38,300 nt of DNA from an uncultured Paracoccaceae bacterium. GTDB lineage: Bacteria > Pseudomonadota > Alphaproteobacteria > Rhodobacterales > Rhodobacteraceae. This document shows positions 8,726 through 17,114 of the stretch, piece by piece. How positions within the stretch are numbered: position 1 is the stretch's first letter; every line of letters starts with the position of its first letter. The translations under genes were made by a program, and so were the position numbers. The stretch lies in assembly GCA_905182105.1 (NCBI GenBank), contig CAJJAR010000047.1, positions 1-38,300 of the forward strand, given 5' to 3'. The notes beneath the pieces were generated by a model. That model was not told the origin of the DNA and ran no database searches. It worked only from the letters and a program-made list of their open reading frames with translations.

Positions 8726-9764
8726 ATTTAGCACTTAATTTTTCTGCAGTTAGTGCAAGCGTATTATCGTTAAGATCAGGTAAGTCGACTGAGAAAACTG
8801 GTGTGTTCTTAACTTCAGCCGACTTGTCATAGCGTGGATCATAGTGATATTTGATGAGCTCTGACGCTAATGTTTGCCAATCGTTTATTTGTGCCTGTGC
8901 ATGCCACTGATCGATTCGTTCGCCTGAATGATATGGCCGCAGCTTGCTCAGAAGGTCACTAAGTGCCATTTTGTCTTGAATAAGGTTTGAATAGGCTCGG
9001 CAAAGGAAACTACTGCGTATGTCTACTGATGCGGTAATCTGGATGCGAGGTGCATTGGACATTAAAGCCCAGAGTGACGGTGGTATCAACCTCTCACCGA
9101 CCTTACTGCTCTCCGCCTCAACAAAGGTGATTTTGTTGGGGTCAAGTGTAGCTAGCCTGCTGGCAATAATGGTTTCAAACATTTTTTGTGAAGGTTGAGT
9201 TATGCCCATACCACCAAATAGTGATCCCCGGTGGGCAGCAATTTCCTCGATATCAAGTACTTGTGCACCCTTTGCAACAAGTTGATGCAAAAGAGCAGTC
9301 TTAGCCGTTCCGGTGCTGCCACTGATGAGCATCAATCGGTGCGGTAGTGGGGTCTTGTATAACGTTTTAACAATCTCACGACGGTAGCTTTGGTAACCTC
9401 CCTGAAGAAGTTTCACGCGCCAGCCAACTTGATCGAGGATGGTCGAGAATGCACTTGAGCGTTGCCCGCCACGCCAACAATAGATTAATGACTGCCATGC
9501 GCCGTCTTTATCAGCAAGAGCGCCTCGGAGGTGGTTGGCAGTATTATGTGCCACCAATGCCCCACCAACTTTTCGGGCGGCGAAGGGACTGGCTTGCTTA
9601 TAGATAGTACCCACCTGTGCTCTCTCAGCATCGCTGAGAACTGGCAGGTTGATCGCACCTGGAAGATGATCCTCCGCATACTCGGCAGGCGACCGGACGT
9701 CGATTATAGTATCGGCAGTGACGTTATGTATGTCAGCCATAGAAGTGAGAATTAGTGGGGTCAT
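8718..9764 (-). CDS. mnmH: tRNA 2-selenouridine synthase
   Basis: Also known as SelU or YbbB. It replaces the sulfur of 2-thiouridine at the wobble position of certain tRNAs with selenium, using selenophosphate. The 348-residue protein has an N-terminal rhodanese domain (IDVRSPAEYAEDHLPGAINLP at 21-41) with catalytic Cys in YCWRGGQRS (C96), and a P-loop GSTGTAKT at 149-156, the diagnostic pair of domains for MnmH. The chosen ATG gives the usual N-terminus; an internal Met nine codons on is possible but less like the family. It converges on selD with an 8-bp overlap, and its substrate is the SelD product. No selA, selB or selC is present here, so this module is for tRNA modification. Confidence 0.96.
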   Translation of the reverse strand: MTPLILTSMADIHNVTADTIIDVRSPAEYAEDHLPGAINLPVLSDAERAQVGTIYKQASPFAARKVGGALVAHNTANHLRGALADKDGAWQSLIYCWRGGQRSSAFSTILDQVGWRVKLLQGGYQSYRREIVKTLYKTPLPHRLMLISGSTGTAKTALLHQLVAKGAQVLDIEEIAAHRGSLFGGMGITQPSQKMFETIIASRLATLDPNKITFVEAESSKVGERLIPPSLWALMSNAPRIQITASVDIRSSFLCRAYSNLIQDKMALSDLLSKLRPYHSGERIDQWHAQAQINDWQTLASELIKYHYDPRYDKSAEVKNTPVFSVDLPDLNDNTLALTAEKLSAKFS

Positions 9765-10102
9765 GGTTTGCCCTTCTATGCATTCATAAACATTTAGCTG
9801 GTTTGGCGCAGAGATCCAAGCTTCTAAGCTGGCGCATTCAAAAAAAGGCCTAATGGGCTCTATCAGATTAAACCTGCTTTAAGTGGGCTTAGCTATTTTG
9901 CAACCTCGCCTAATGACAAAGCTTCCTGCATTTTGATAATATAAAACTTTGCCCTGGTCACTGGTCCATCTTGTTCAGGCCCTTGGACCAAGAACTGGGG
10001 CTCTATCGGGCAACAGAGCACTCACCGTGACCTATTATCAGTGCTATCTGAGCTCAGTTGGGGTAGGAAGGTTATGTCTGGGCCGTGGCCCGTGGACCAA
10101 CG
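9765..10102. other. Intergenic region upstream of mnmH, GGACC-rich
   Basis: No gene seen. It presumably carries the mnmH promoter at its left end, but I cannot point to one. From about 9960 the sequence becomes G+C richer and contains GGTCC/GGACC motifs, including the palindrome CTTGGACCAAG at 9982-9992, leading into repeat copy B. Confidence 0.4.
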
Positions 10103-10382
10103 GCAGGGGTTACTGTGCCTAATCGCTGCAGTTGAGCTGCAGGAACGCAGGACCTGGGACTCCCAATCATAGGGCCCTGCGTCTCGGACCACGGGCCTTT
10201 AGTATTAGCCTTGTAAATTCATTTGGGGGTAATTTTGTTTGGCTGTACATCTCTACCCACTGACCAATTTCAAGCTGAACCGTGATGCTGCTCTGGCTGA
10301 GTGGCGTCAATTATTGAGCGCAAAGATTTAGGCTGTGGCAGCAATTTGATGTTTGTTCTCGTTAGTCTGACAGAACCCATGA
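10103..10382 (+). repeat. Dispersed repeat, copy B (about 280 bp)
   Basis: Matches copy C (11974-12254) along its whole length in the same orientation. Shared blocks in order: GCAGGGGTTACTGTG, TCTCGGACCACGG, TTGTAAATTCATTTGGGG, CCAATTTCAAG, TGGCGTCAATTATTGAGCGCA, and a TCTGACAG end. The left half is rich in GGACC and can fold through GGCCC/GGGCC arms around 10175-10200. The right half is shared with copy A. It sits just downstream of the DMT permease stop codon and upstream of mnmH. No transposase frame is preserved, so I call it a repeat only. Confidence 0.8.
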
Positions 10383-10453
10383 TTTTCAGTTTTCATCAGT
10401 GAGTTGACATTTTTATTGTGTGAGTGAGGGGAATGGTCTCGTTCCTAGGTATT

Positions 10454-11389
10454 TTACGGTGAGTGCTTTGATTTCAATATGCTATCCAGTTTGGGCTTAC
10501 TTTGAGCCATAATAACTCCAACGGCCAGAATACAGGCACCAATGGTTTGTAGCCAGTTCCAACCATACCCAAATAATAACATAATCATCATTACATAAAA
10601 TGGTGCTGCATTAAGATGAAAAGAGGCTACGCCGATCCCAACCTGACCAACCCCACGGATCCACATCCATTGAGAGATCCCCAATGCACACCAAGCATAA
10701 ATTAAAAGTAAAATAAAATCATTGTTTGTTGGCGTTGGAATTGTTGCGCCTGGTATTTTGAAAATGAGCGCACAAAAGAACACAAAAGCGCAGAATCCTG
10801 TCATGCCAAGGGTTGTAACGGTGGTCCTTGCAAGTGGTGTCAATTCTGGAAACCCCTTGACCGTTGCTCGCGAACCCCAAGCAAAAAGTGAGGAGGCACA
10901 CAAGCCGATCAGAAAACCCAACCCAATTTGAAAATCGCCGAATTGGATGCCAGAGGCAGTCAAACCGCCTAGTACGACAAGGGCTACGCCGGCCAAAAAA
11001 TTCAATGTAAGGCGCTTGCCATCAAAGGCCACTTCGAGCGCAACTGCACATATTGGCATTGTTGCGGCCGCCAGAGCGGCGGTCACTGCATTTGTCATAG
11101 ATTGTGAAAGAAGCAGGAGCATTGAACCAATGCCAAAGCCAAAAAAACCAATCCAAAACCCTTTTATCCAAGGCAGTTGAGCCAGTGAACTGACGCTCAA
11201 CTTAAAGGCCATCAGTCCAACTAAAAACAGTAATCCTAATAAATTTCTTAAGGTGATAAGGGAAATTACGCCCCACGTTTCCAAAAGGCTATCTGCCGCT
11301 GGAAAGCCAAAAGAAAACAACCCTACTGCCACCATACAACTTAGGTTTCCGGAAGCCACAGAGGTCTGTGTTTTCAACTTATTAGGCAT
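10454..11389 (-). CDS. EamA/DMT-family drug/metabolite transporter permease
   Basis: Integral membrane protein of about 311 residues with around ten hydrophobic segments in two repeated halves, the layout of the EamA (DMT) superfamily. Readable helices include CMVAVGLFSFGF, LRNLLGLLFLVGLM, FWIGFFGFGIGSMLLLL and AVTAALAAATMPICAVALE in the first half, and FLIGLCASSLFAWGSRA and FYVMMIMLLFGYGWNWL in the second. Family members export or import metabolites such as amino acids; the substrate cannot be told from sequence. I prefer the Met at 11389; an in-frame ATG at 11425 would add 12 residues, and neither has a good ribosome site. It lies alone between repeat copies B and C. Confidence 0.85.
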   Translation of the reverse strand: MPNKLKTQTSVASGNLSCMVAVGLFSFGFPAADSLLETWGVISLITLRNLLGLLFLVGLMAFKLSVSSLAQLPWIKGFWIGFFGFGIGSMLLLLSQSMTNAVTAALAAATMPICAVALEVAFDGKRLTLNFLAGVALVVLGGLTASGIQFGDFQIGLGFLIGLCASSLFAWGSRATVKGFPELTPLARTTVTTLGMTGFCAFVFFCALIFKIPGATIPTPTNNDFILLLIYAWCALGISQWMWIRGVGQVGIGVASFHLNAAPFYVMMIMLLFGYGWNWLQTIGACILAVGVIMAQSKPKLDSILKSKHSP

Positions 11390-11497
11390 CAAAGAGTTAA
11401 ACACGATTAAACACCAGTCCCTCATTAGATCGTAACTAAAGTATTTTTGGAAACTAATTACGCGCTAGAAACCGACATTAGCGTCGCGTTTGAGTGA

Positions 11498-11638
11498 GCT
11501 GATGGCTATATATGTCACTTTCTTGGCTTTATTGGGACCACAAACGTTACATTCATTGCTGCTGATAAACGCTCCAAGGATGATCAGGTATTAATCCGTG
11601 CTGATGCGGCAGTCGATGCGTTGATAGGTCAATTGTAA
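11498..11638 (+). pseudogene. azoR: C-terminal remnant of an FMN-dependent NADH-azoreductase gene
   Basis: One frame reads HFLGFIGTTNVTFIAADKRS followed by a tail ending DALIGQL and a stop at 11636-11638. This resembles the C-terminus of AzoR-type FMN-dependent NADH:quinone/azo oxidoreductases, where LGFIGITDV-x-FI-x-A(D/E) is a conserved stretch. A stop codon sits just upstream in frame, and the remaining 150 or so residues of the flavodoxin fold are not found nearby. There is no start codon with a ribosome site, so it is a decayed fragment. The identification rests on about 25 conserved-looking residues. Confidence 0.65.
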
Positions 11639-11973
11639 ATTCATGGTGCTGTCATACAAAACCACTTGAGACGGGCAGGGTGACTTTGCAGCTTCTTTGG
11701 ATAACAAAACATTTCCCATTTTGTTATGAAATAACAAAGTGGTCCTGCGGATAGATTTCGCTGGCAGAAATACAAATTTTATTTATTAATTACATATACT
11801 TAACTATAATTTGTAGTGCCCAGAAGAGGGGTTCGATGCCTTAACAAGGACCTTAATCCGAGTGCAATCATTGCAATAACAATATGTTAGAAATCCACAA
11901 GCGCAACGCAAGTGCCTTGTTTTGGTACACCCAGCGGTACCACGACCCAAGGACCGAGGAGCAAGGATCACCC
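11639..11973. other. A+T-rich intergenic region between the azoR remnant and repeat copy C
   Basis: No gene seen. It contains an inverted repeat at 11701-11727 (separate entry), then an A+T-rich section around 11770-11810, and GGACC motifs beginning near 11850 that lead into repeat copy C. Confidence 0.4.
11701..11738. promoter_or_regulatory. ATAACAAAA inverted repeat with an extra half-site
   Basis: A perfect 9-bp inverted repeat ATAACAAAA (11701-11709) and TTTTGTTAT (11719-11727) is followed by a third, direct ATAACAAA at 11731-11738. The stem is A+T-rich with no strong T tract, so it looks more like a protein-binding site than a terminator. It lies just after the azoR remnant, with no intact gene next to it that it would clearly control. 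Confidence 0.35.
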
Positions 11974-12254
11974 GCAGGGGTTACTGTGGCAGTTTGCTAT
12001 GGCTGAGAATGAGGATCATGGACCGAGGCCCCCAGATCATGGGTCCTGCTTCTCGGACCACGGCTCTTTAGTAATAGCGTTGTAAATTCATTTGGGGATA
12101 ATTTTAGTCGGTAACACCACCTCTATTCACGCACCAATTTCAAGGTAAACCGTGCTGCTGCTCTTGCTGAGTGGCGTCAATTATTGAGCGCATAGATTTA
12201 TGCTCTTACAGCAACCTGACGCTTGTTCTTATTAATTTGACAGCATCCCCATGA
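11974..12254 (+). repeat. Dispersed repeat, copy C (about 280 bp)
   Basis: Homologous to copy B over its full length and to copy A in the right-hand part, same orientation. It shares GCAGGGGTTACTGTG, TCTCGGACCACGG, TTGTAAATTCATTTGGGG and TGGCGTCAATTATTGAGCGCA with copy B. It has several GGACC motifs on its left. It ends about 100 bp before the terminator of the liv-type operon, so it marks the right boundary of the patchy region. Confidence 0.8.
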
Positions 12255-12354
12255 CGACCTCTAAAAAATTTCCTGTCGCAGCGATTAATATTGTCCAGTG
12301 CGGGGAATTGGGCTGGAGTGTGTTGGATGAGCGGTCTTGAAATAGCTTTATATT

Positions 12355-12393
12355 TAAGAAAAAAGGACCAACCAAAATGATGACTGGTCCTTT
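12355..12393 (-). terminator. Rho-independent terminator of the liv-type operon
   Basis: On the minus strand a perfect 9-bp stem AAAGGACCA/TGGTCCTTT (12393-12385 with 12370-12362) closes a 14-base loop and runs into TTTTTTCTTAAA. It lies about 35 bp after the stop codon of the binding-protein gene. Confidence 0.85.
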
Positions 12394-12425
12394 CTTGAAC
12401 AAACACGCTAGTCTTAGCGAGCTTT

Positions 12426-13592
12426 TTACTTACGCGCGATTTCCATCCAGTTTCCGTCTTTAATAACTGAGATGACAACTTCATCTGCCCCTTGGTGATC
12501 TGTTGCGGAATAGTCCACAGTATTGCCGGAGACTACGTCATCATATTTAAGGCTTTCCATACCCATCTGGAACGTCTTAGTGTCTAGATCAGGACCTGCC
12601 GCTTTCAAAGCACGAACCATAGTTTCAGCTGCGGAGTGACCAAGCAATGCGCCTGAGCCAGGCAGCTGTTCACCTGTTGCTTCTGTGTAGCGCTTGAAAA
12701 ACTTCTGGGCTTCTGGCTTGTCCATACGAGACAGTAGATCTGCCCAACCGGACGCGGCATACATGCCTTCTGTCACGCCGCCCGGCACCTTAGCCATGAC
12801 GGTGTGGAAGCCAGCTGAAGAGTTGATGAAAGACATATCTGTCATACCCAACTTTTTAGCTGTGGCAGATACGGTTATCGCCTGGCGCACGCCCAAGGCT
12901 AGTGCCACGATTTGACAACTTTCTGCGTTTAATTTTTGTAGTGCGCCCACAAAATCTGCATCGTCAGGCTTGTGCGTTGTCTCAGTGACGAAGTTAAGCC
13001 CTTCAGTCTCATTGGAAATGGACTCAGCACCTTCTTTGATGTCTTTGCCAAAGTCGGTCGGCAGATACATGGCACAGACGTTACTGACTTCCTTTAGCTC
13101 GGATAAATAAGTTACTCCAACCCGGATTTGGTCAAAATATGTTGCGGTACCAGCATAGTGCAATGGCGAGAACGGCTCGGCCATCTGGCGTGCTGCGGAA
13201 AGTGGTGAAACGTTTGGAACGTTTTTTGCGTCCTGAAGTTTAAACGCCGCAATGTTCATCGGCGTCCCCAAAGACAGCAGCATCGCAAAAACTTTGTCAC
13301 CGTTGACCAGCTTGTTCATGCCTTGAATGGCTTTTGGCATCTGGTAGCCGTGATCCTCAACAACAAAGCGGATCTTACGGCCATGAATGCCACCCGCGTC
13401 GTTTACCTCGTCAAAGACAAGCTGTGCTGCTTTGGTCGCTGGTGCGCCGAAGGCGGCAAACGGGCCGGACAGGTCATTGTTGGAGCCAATCAAGATTTCA
13501 GTGTCTGTGATGCCTTGATCGGCATAGGCAGGAGCAGCTGCCATGGCTGTGGCAACGGCCACCGTTGCCAGTTTGGTTGAAAGTTTTTTCAT
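12426..13592 (-). CDS. Branched-chain amino-acid-type ABC transporter, periplasmic substrate-binding protein (LivK family)
   Basis: Type I periplasmic binding protein of 388 residues. It has a clear signal peptide MKKLSTKLATVAVATAMAAA with cleavage after AYA near residue 24, followed by QGITDTEILIGSNNDLSGPFA, the standard opening of the LivK/Peripla_BP_6 fold. Later segments such as FVVEDHGYQ and VNGDKVFAMLLSLGTP fit the same fold. The start ATG has GGGAGA nine bases upstream. It is the last gene of its operon, 49 bp after the acyl-CoA synthetase, and is followed by a strong terminator. Real ligand unknown: this family binds branched-chain amino acids, urea, amides and aromatic or aliphatic acids, and the adjacent CoA ligase hints at an organic acid. 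Confidence 0.9.
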   Translation of the reverse strand: MKKLSTKLATVAVATAMAAAPAYADQGITDTEILIGSNNDLSGPFAAFGAPATKAAQLVFDEVNDAGGIHGRKIRFVVEDHGYQMPKAIQGMNKLVNGDKVFAMLLSLGTPMNIAAFKLQDAKNVPNVSPLSAARQMAEPFSPLHYAGTATYFDQIRVGVTYLSELKEVSNVCAMYLPTDFGKDIKEGAESISNETEGLNFVTETTHKPDDADFVGALQKLNAESCQIVALALGVRQAITVSATAKKLGMTDMSFINSSAGFHTVMAKVPGGVTEGMYAASGWADLLSRMDKPEAQKFFKRYTEATGEQLPGSGALLGHSAAETMVRALKAAGPDLDTKTFQMGMESLKYDDVVSGNTVDYSATDHQGADEVVISVIKDGNWMEIARK

Positions 13593-13641
13593 TAGTCTTC
13601 TCCCATTTATATTTTTATGTGAAAAGGATGACCCGCCAATG

Positions 13642-15522
13642 TCAATACATAAGGCTGATCAACTTTCCATGTTTGGTTTCCACCAAGTTGCGTTTGAGTT
13701 TCATGGTCGGCGTAAGTTCATCATCGTCTGCTGTCAGTAGAACGTCCATGAGGCGAAAATCCTTGATCTGTTCTACGCGCGCAAAATTCTTGTTCACTTC
13801 TTCAATTATCTCATGGATCAATTTTTGCACTTCAGTTGCTGCACAGAGCGAGGCGTAGTTTGAGAACGGCACACGCCGGTCTTGGGCAAACTTTTCAACG
13901 TTTTCTTGATCGATCATCACCAGACAGGTCAGGAATTTGCGTTTGTCCCCTATGACCACAACGTCAGAAATATAGGGTGAGAATTTTAGCTTGTTCTCAA
14001 TCTCGGCAGGGGTGATGTTCTTGCCACCTGCCGTGATGATGATGTCTTTAAAACGGCCAGTGATTTTCAGGAAACCTTTATTGTCCAACATGCCCATATC
14101 GCCAGTGCGCAGCCAGCCATCTTCGGTAAAAACCTCAGCGGTTTTCTCTGGGTTCTTCCAATATCCTTGAAACACATTACCCGCTTTGTATTGCACCTCG
14201 CCCTCAGGCGTGATGCGAATTTGCGCGCCTGGTAAGGCAGGTCCTACTGTGCCGATTTTATTGTTGCCATCACGGTTAATTGAAATGACACCCGAGCTTT
14301 CTGTCATCCCGTAACCTTCAAGGACAGGCACACCAATCGCTTGATACCATTTTAGCAGATCAGGTGAGATTGGTGCCGCACCAGTGCCCCCTCTGCGCAA
14401 ACGGTCCATCCCAATCATACGCCGTAGGTTCTGCAGCAAGGCAAAATTCCAAAATCGGTAAGCAAGGTTTGCCCCAAAGGTCAAAGGCTTGCCTGTGGCC
14501 AGACATTCTGCGCGCGCACCGCCGGCCTTCAAGGCTTGGCCATAGGCCCATTTTTGAACGATCGTCGCATCACCAATTCGAATTGCGACCTGAGAATAAA
14601 TTTTTTCCCAGAGGCGCGGTACAGCGACAAAGGTTTGTGGGCTGACCTCTTGCAGATTATCGAAAATCGTTTCTGGACTTTCCGCAAAATTGATGGTGGA
14701 GGCCGCTGCGATCGGAGCATTAACAGAGAAGACCCGCTCCAGAATGTGGCACAGGGGCAAAAAGCAAAGCTGATCATCGGTGTCAAAGACAGGCGCGTCG
14801 CGCAATCCAGCCGAGACGGAATACATCAAGTTACCATGGCTGATCATAGCCCCTTTGGGCTTGCCTGTCGTGCCAGAGGTATAGACTAGAATCGCGGTGT
14901 CCTCAGGTGCTGTCAGGTCAATCGAAGTTTCAAAAGCTTGGGGATTTTCCGCATCATATGCCGCTCCAATTTGATAAAGTTCATCCAAAAACATGACCTG
15001 TGGGTCAGTAAAGCCATAAAGACCGTCGCGTTCGATCACTATGACCTTTGCTAGGCCAGGCATCTGATCACGGACCTGCAAAAACTTATCCAACTGCTCA
15101 TCGTTTTCAACGAGCAGGAACCGGCTGTCAGAGTTGTTGACGAGATACACTAGCTGACTAGCTGAATCTGTGGTGTAAACGCCAGAGCAAATCCCGCCCA
15201 CAGACTGAACGCCCATATCCGTATACATCCACTCCTTATTGTCCTCAGACAGGATTGTAACGATTTCACCGCGTTTGAGGCCCAGGGATACAAGACCAAG
15301 ACCAAGATGCTTGGCGCAGTTAAAATAGTCTTCCCATGAATGGGATCGCCAGATGCCTAATGTCTTTGCACGGTGTGCCGTGCGTGTTCTGAGCGTTTGG
15401 GCACGCAGCCGGAACAGCTTTGGAGTAGTGTCCATGCCATCGATGTAGAACGGACCTAGGGACAGATCGGCGTTGATCATGATCCCATTCACTTTTTCCT
15501 GAGGAGGGAGTGTGTTTGTCAT
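13642..15522 (-). CDS. AMP-dependent acyl-CoA synthetase (long-chain fatty-acid-CoA ligase type)
   Basis: ANL-superfamily ligase of 626 residues that activates a carboxylic acid with ATP and forms its CoA thioester. It shows the P-loop-like YTSGTTGKPKGAMISHGN, the A5 motif GYGMTESSG, the hinge segment LRTGDMGMLDNKGFLKITGR, and the A10-region lysine in KDIIITAGGKNITPAEIE. The long form with these motifs is typical of FadD15-like long-chain ligases. It is embedded between the transporter ATPase gene (9 bp upstream) and the binding-protein gene (49 bp downstream), so it is part of the same transcript. That placement suggests the imported substrate is a carboxylate that is CoA-activated on entry; chain length is not predictable. 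Confidence 0.92.
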   Translation of the reverse strand: MTNTLPPQEKVNGIMINADLSLGPFYIDGMDTTPKLFRLRAQTLRTRTAHRAKTLGIWRSHSWEDYFNCAKHLGLGLVSLGLKRGEIVTILSEDNKEWMYTDMGVQSVGGICSGVYTTDSASQLVYLVNNSDSRFLLVENDEQLDKFLQVRDQMPGLAKVIVIERDGLYGFTDPQVMFLDELYQIGAAYDAENPQAFETSIDLTAPEDTAILVYTSGTTGKPKGAMISHGNLMYSVSAGLRDAPVFDTDDQLCFLPLCHILERVFSVNAPIAAASTINFAESPETIFDNLQEVSPQTFVAVPRLWEKIYSQVAIRIGDATIVQKWAYGQALKAGGARAECLATGKPLTFGANLAYRFWNFALLQNLRRMIGMDRLRRGGTGAAPISPDLLKWYQAIGVPVLEGYGMTESSGVISINRDGNNKIGTVGPALPGAQIRITPEGEVQYKAGNVFQGYWKNPEKTAEVFTEDGWLRTGDMGMLDNKGFLKITGRFKDIIITAGGKNITPAEIENKLKFSPYISDVVVIGDKRKFLTCLVMIDQENVEKFAQDRRVPFSNYASLCAATEVQKLIHEIIEEVNKNFARVEQIKDFRLMDVLLTADDDELTPTMKLKRNLVETKHGKLISLMY

Positions 15523-15531
15523 ATTTAAACC

Positions 15532-16326
15532 CTACCTCCACGTCTTGCGTTGTTTCCAGCGACGCTGCCCGCGCTGGTTTTCATCTTGACTGACGCCAAG
15601 ATAGAATTCTTGGATGTCTTTGGAAGTGGCCAGAACCTCAGCCGTATCGTTCATTACGATGCGGCCCAGTTCCATCACATACCCATAGTCAGCAGCATCA
15701 AGGGCCACCTTGGCATTCTGTTCAACCAACATCATAGTGACTTTCTGCTCTTTGTTTAGTCTAACAATGATCTCAAATATTTCCTGAGTTAGCATTGGTG
15801 AGAGTCCAAGGCTCGGCTCGTCAAGCAGCATAAGTTTGGGAAGCGACATCAACCCGCGACCGATCGCCAGCATTTGTTGCTGTCCACCAGACAGAGTGCC
15901 CGCGCGTTGATTGCGCCGATCTTTGAGGATTGGAAAGTAGGAATAAACCATTTCCTCATCGTCCGTGATCGAGCTGTGGTCTTTGCGGGTGTAGGCACCC
16001 ATCGCAATGTTCTCGGCAACGGTCATCAATGGAAAAATCTCGCGCCCTTCGGGTACATGGACGATACCGTGGTGCACTATGGCGTCTGGTTCCAAGGAGT
16101 GAATGTCAATTCCGTCCATTTTAATTGTGCCTTTTTCCGGATCCATCACGCCTGAGATGGTTTTCAAAAGGGTCGTCTTGCCCGCGCCATTGGCCCCGAG
16201 AACTGTAACAATTTGGCCTTCATTTACTTTTAGGCTTACGCCACGAATGGCCTGAATGGGGCCGTAGTAGCTCTCTAAGTTGTCGATTTTCAAAACGACT
16301 TTTGGGGCTTTTGTATTAATGCTCAT
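15532..16326 (-). CDS. livF: Branched-chain amino-acid-type ABC transporter ATP-binding protein (LivF family)
   Basis: ABC ATPase of 264 residues. Walker A GANGAGKT is at 44-51, the signature LSGGQQQMLAIGRGL follows, and Walker B reads LMLLDEPSLGL. GVSLKVNEGQIVTVLGANGAGK and IVHVPEGREIFP are LivF-specific in style. Its ATG overlaps the stop of livG by four bases (ATGA), a sign of translational coupling. The C-terminal tail after about residue 245 is basic (RGQRRWKQRKTWR) and longer than in many LivF proteins. Confidence 0.95.
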   Translation of the reverse strand: MSINTKAPKVVLKIDNLESYYGPIQAIRGVSLKVNEGQIVTVLGANGAGKTTLLKTISGVMDPEKGTIKMDGIDIHSLEPDAIVHHGIVHVPEGREIFPLMTVAENIAMGAYTRKDHSSITDDEEMVYSYFPILKDRRNQRAGTLSGGQQQMLAIGRGLMSLPKLMLLDEPSLGLSPMLTQEIFEIIVRLNKEQKVTMMLVEQNAKVALDAADYGYVMELGRIVMNDTAEVLATSKDIQEFYLGVSQDENQRGQRRWKQRKTWR

Positions 16327-17114
16327 GCGCGTGACGTCCCTGTTTTTGAGATGTCACCAGTGCCAAGGTAGGCCTCTATTACAGCAGGATGTGATTGCAC
16401 TTCGGCTGGAGTACCGGTGGCCAACTCTTTGCCATCCGATAGCGCCATAACGCGTCCTGATACTGCAGAAACCAATCCCATGTCGTGCTCTACCATTAAG
16501 ATGGAAATGCCCATCTGAGTTTGGATGTCTTCAATCCAAAATGCCATGTCTTGTGTTTCTTCGACTGAAAGCCCGGAGGCGGGTTCATCTAACAAGAGTA
16601 ACTTTGGTTCTGACGCCAAGGCTCGGCCAAGTTCCACAACTTTGCGCACGCCATACGGCAAACCACCGATCATCTTGTCACGGTAGGGTTGAAGGTTTAG
16701 AAACTCTATCACTTCTTCCACTGCCGCCCGGTGACACAGCTCTTCACGGTAGGTTTTGGGTGAGAAGATAATGTTTGAAAACATACCAGTTTGGCGATGC
16801 CGATGGCGGCCGACTAGCAGGTTTTGTAACACAGTAGCTTGCTCAAATAATTCAATATTCTGAAATGTGCGCGCGATACTAAAACTTGGAACTTGATCCG
16901 CATTGCTTTTGAGTAAATCGTTGCCTTCAAAACGTATGCTGCCTTCTGCAGGGTCGTAAAATCGTGATATCAGGTTGAAGATTGTGGATTTACCAGCACC
17001 ATTTGGCCCTACAAGTGCGAAAACTTCGCCCTCATTCACCTTTAGGGAAACATTGTCGACGGCCACAAGGCCTCCAAATCGAAGTGTAACGTTCTCTATT
17101 TCAAGCAAGCTCAT
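16323..17114 (-). CDS. livG: Branched-chain amino-acid-type ABC transporter ATP-binding protein (LivG family)
   Basis: The second ATPase of the importer, 263 residues. It has Walker A GPNGAGKS near 36-43, the LivG-type segment SIARTFQNIELF, and the Walker B region LLLLDEPASGLS. The family signature loop is present in the variant form YGVRKVVELGRALAS rather than a strict LSGGQ, which is usual for LivG. It overlaps livM upstream and livF downstream by four bases each (ATGA), so the three are translationally coupled. Confidence 0.95.
   Translation of the reverse strand: MSLLEIENVTLRFGGLVAVDNVSLKVNEGEVFALVGPNGAGKSTIFNLISRFYDPAEGSIRFEGNDLLKSNADQVPSFSIARTFQNIELFEQATVLQNLLVGRHRHRQTGMFSNIIFSPKTYREELCHRAAVEEVIEFLNLQPYRDKMIGGLPYGVRKVVELGRALASEPKLLLLDEPASGLSVEETQDMAFWIEDIQTQMGISILMVEHDMGLVSAVSGRVMALSDGKELATGTPAEVQSHPAVIEAYLGTGDISKTGTSRA

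Noticed and set aside
9960..10200. Recurring GGACC/GGTCC units considered as a CRISPR array or tandem repeat
   Set aside because: Spacing is irregular, units are only five to eleven bases, and there are no constant-length spacers or cas genes.
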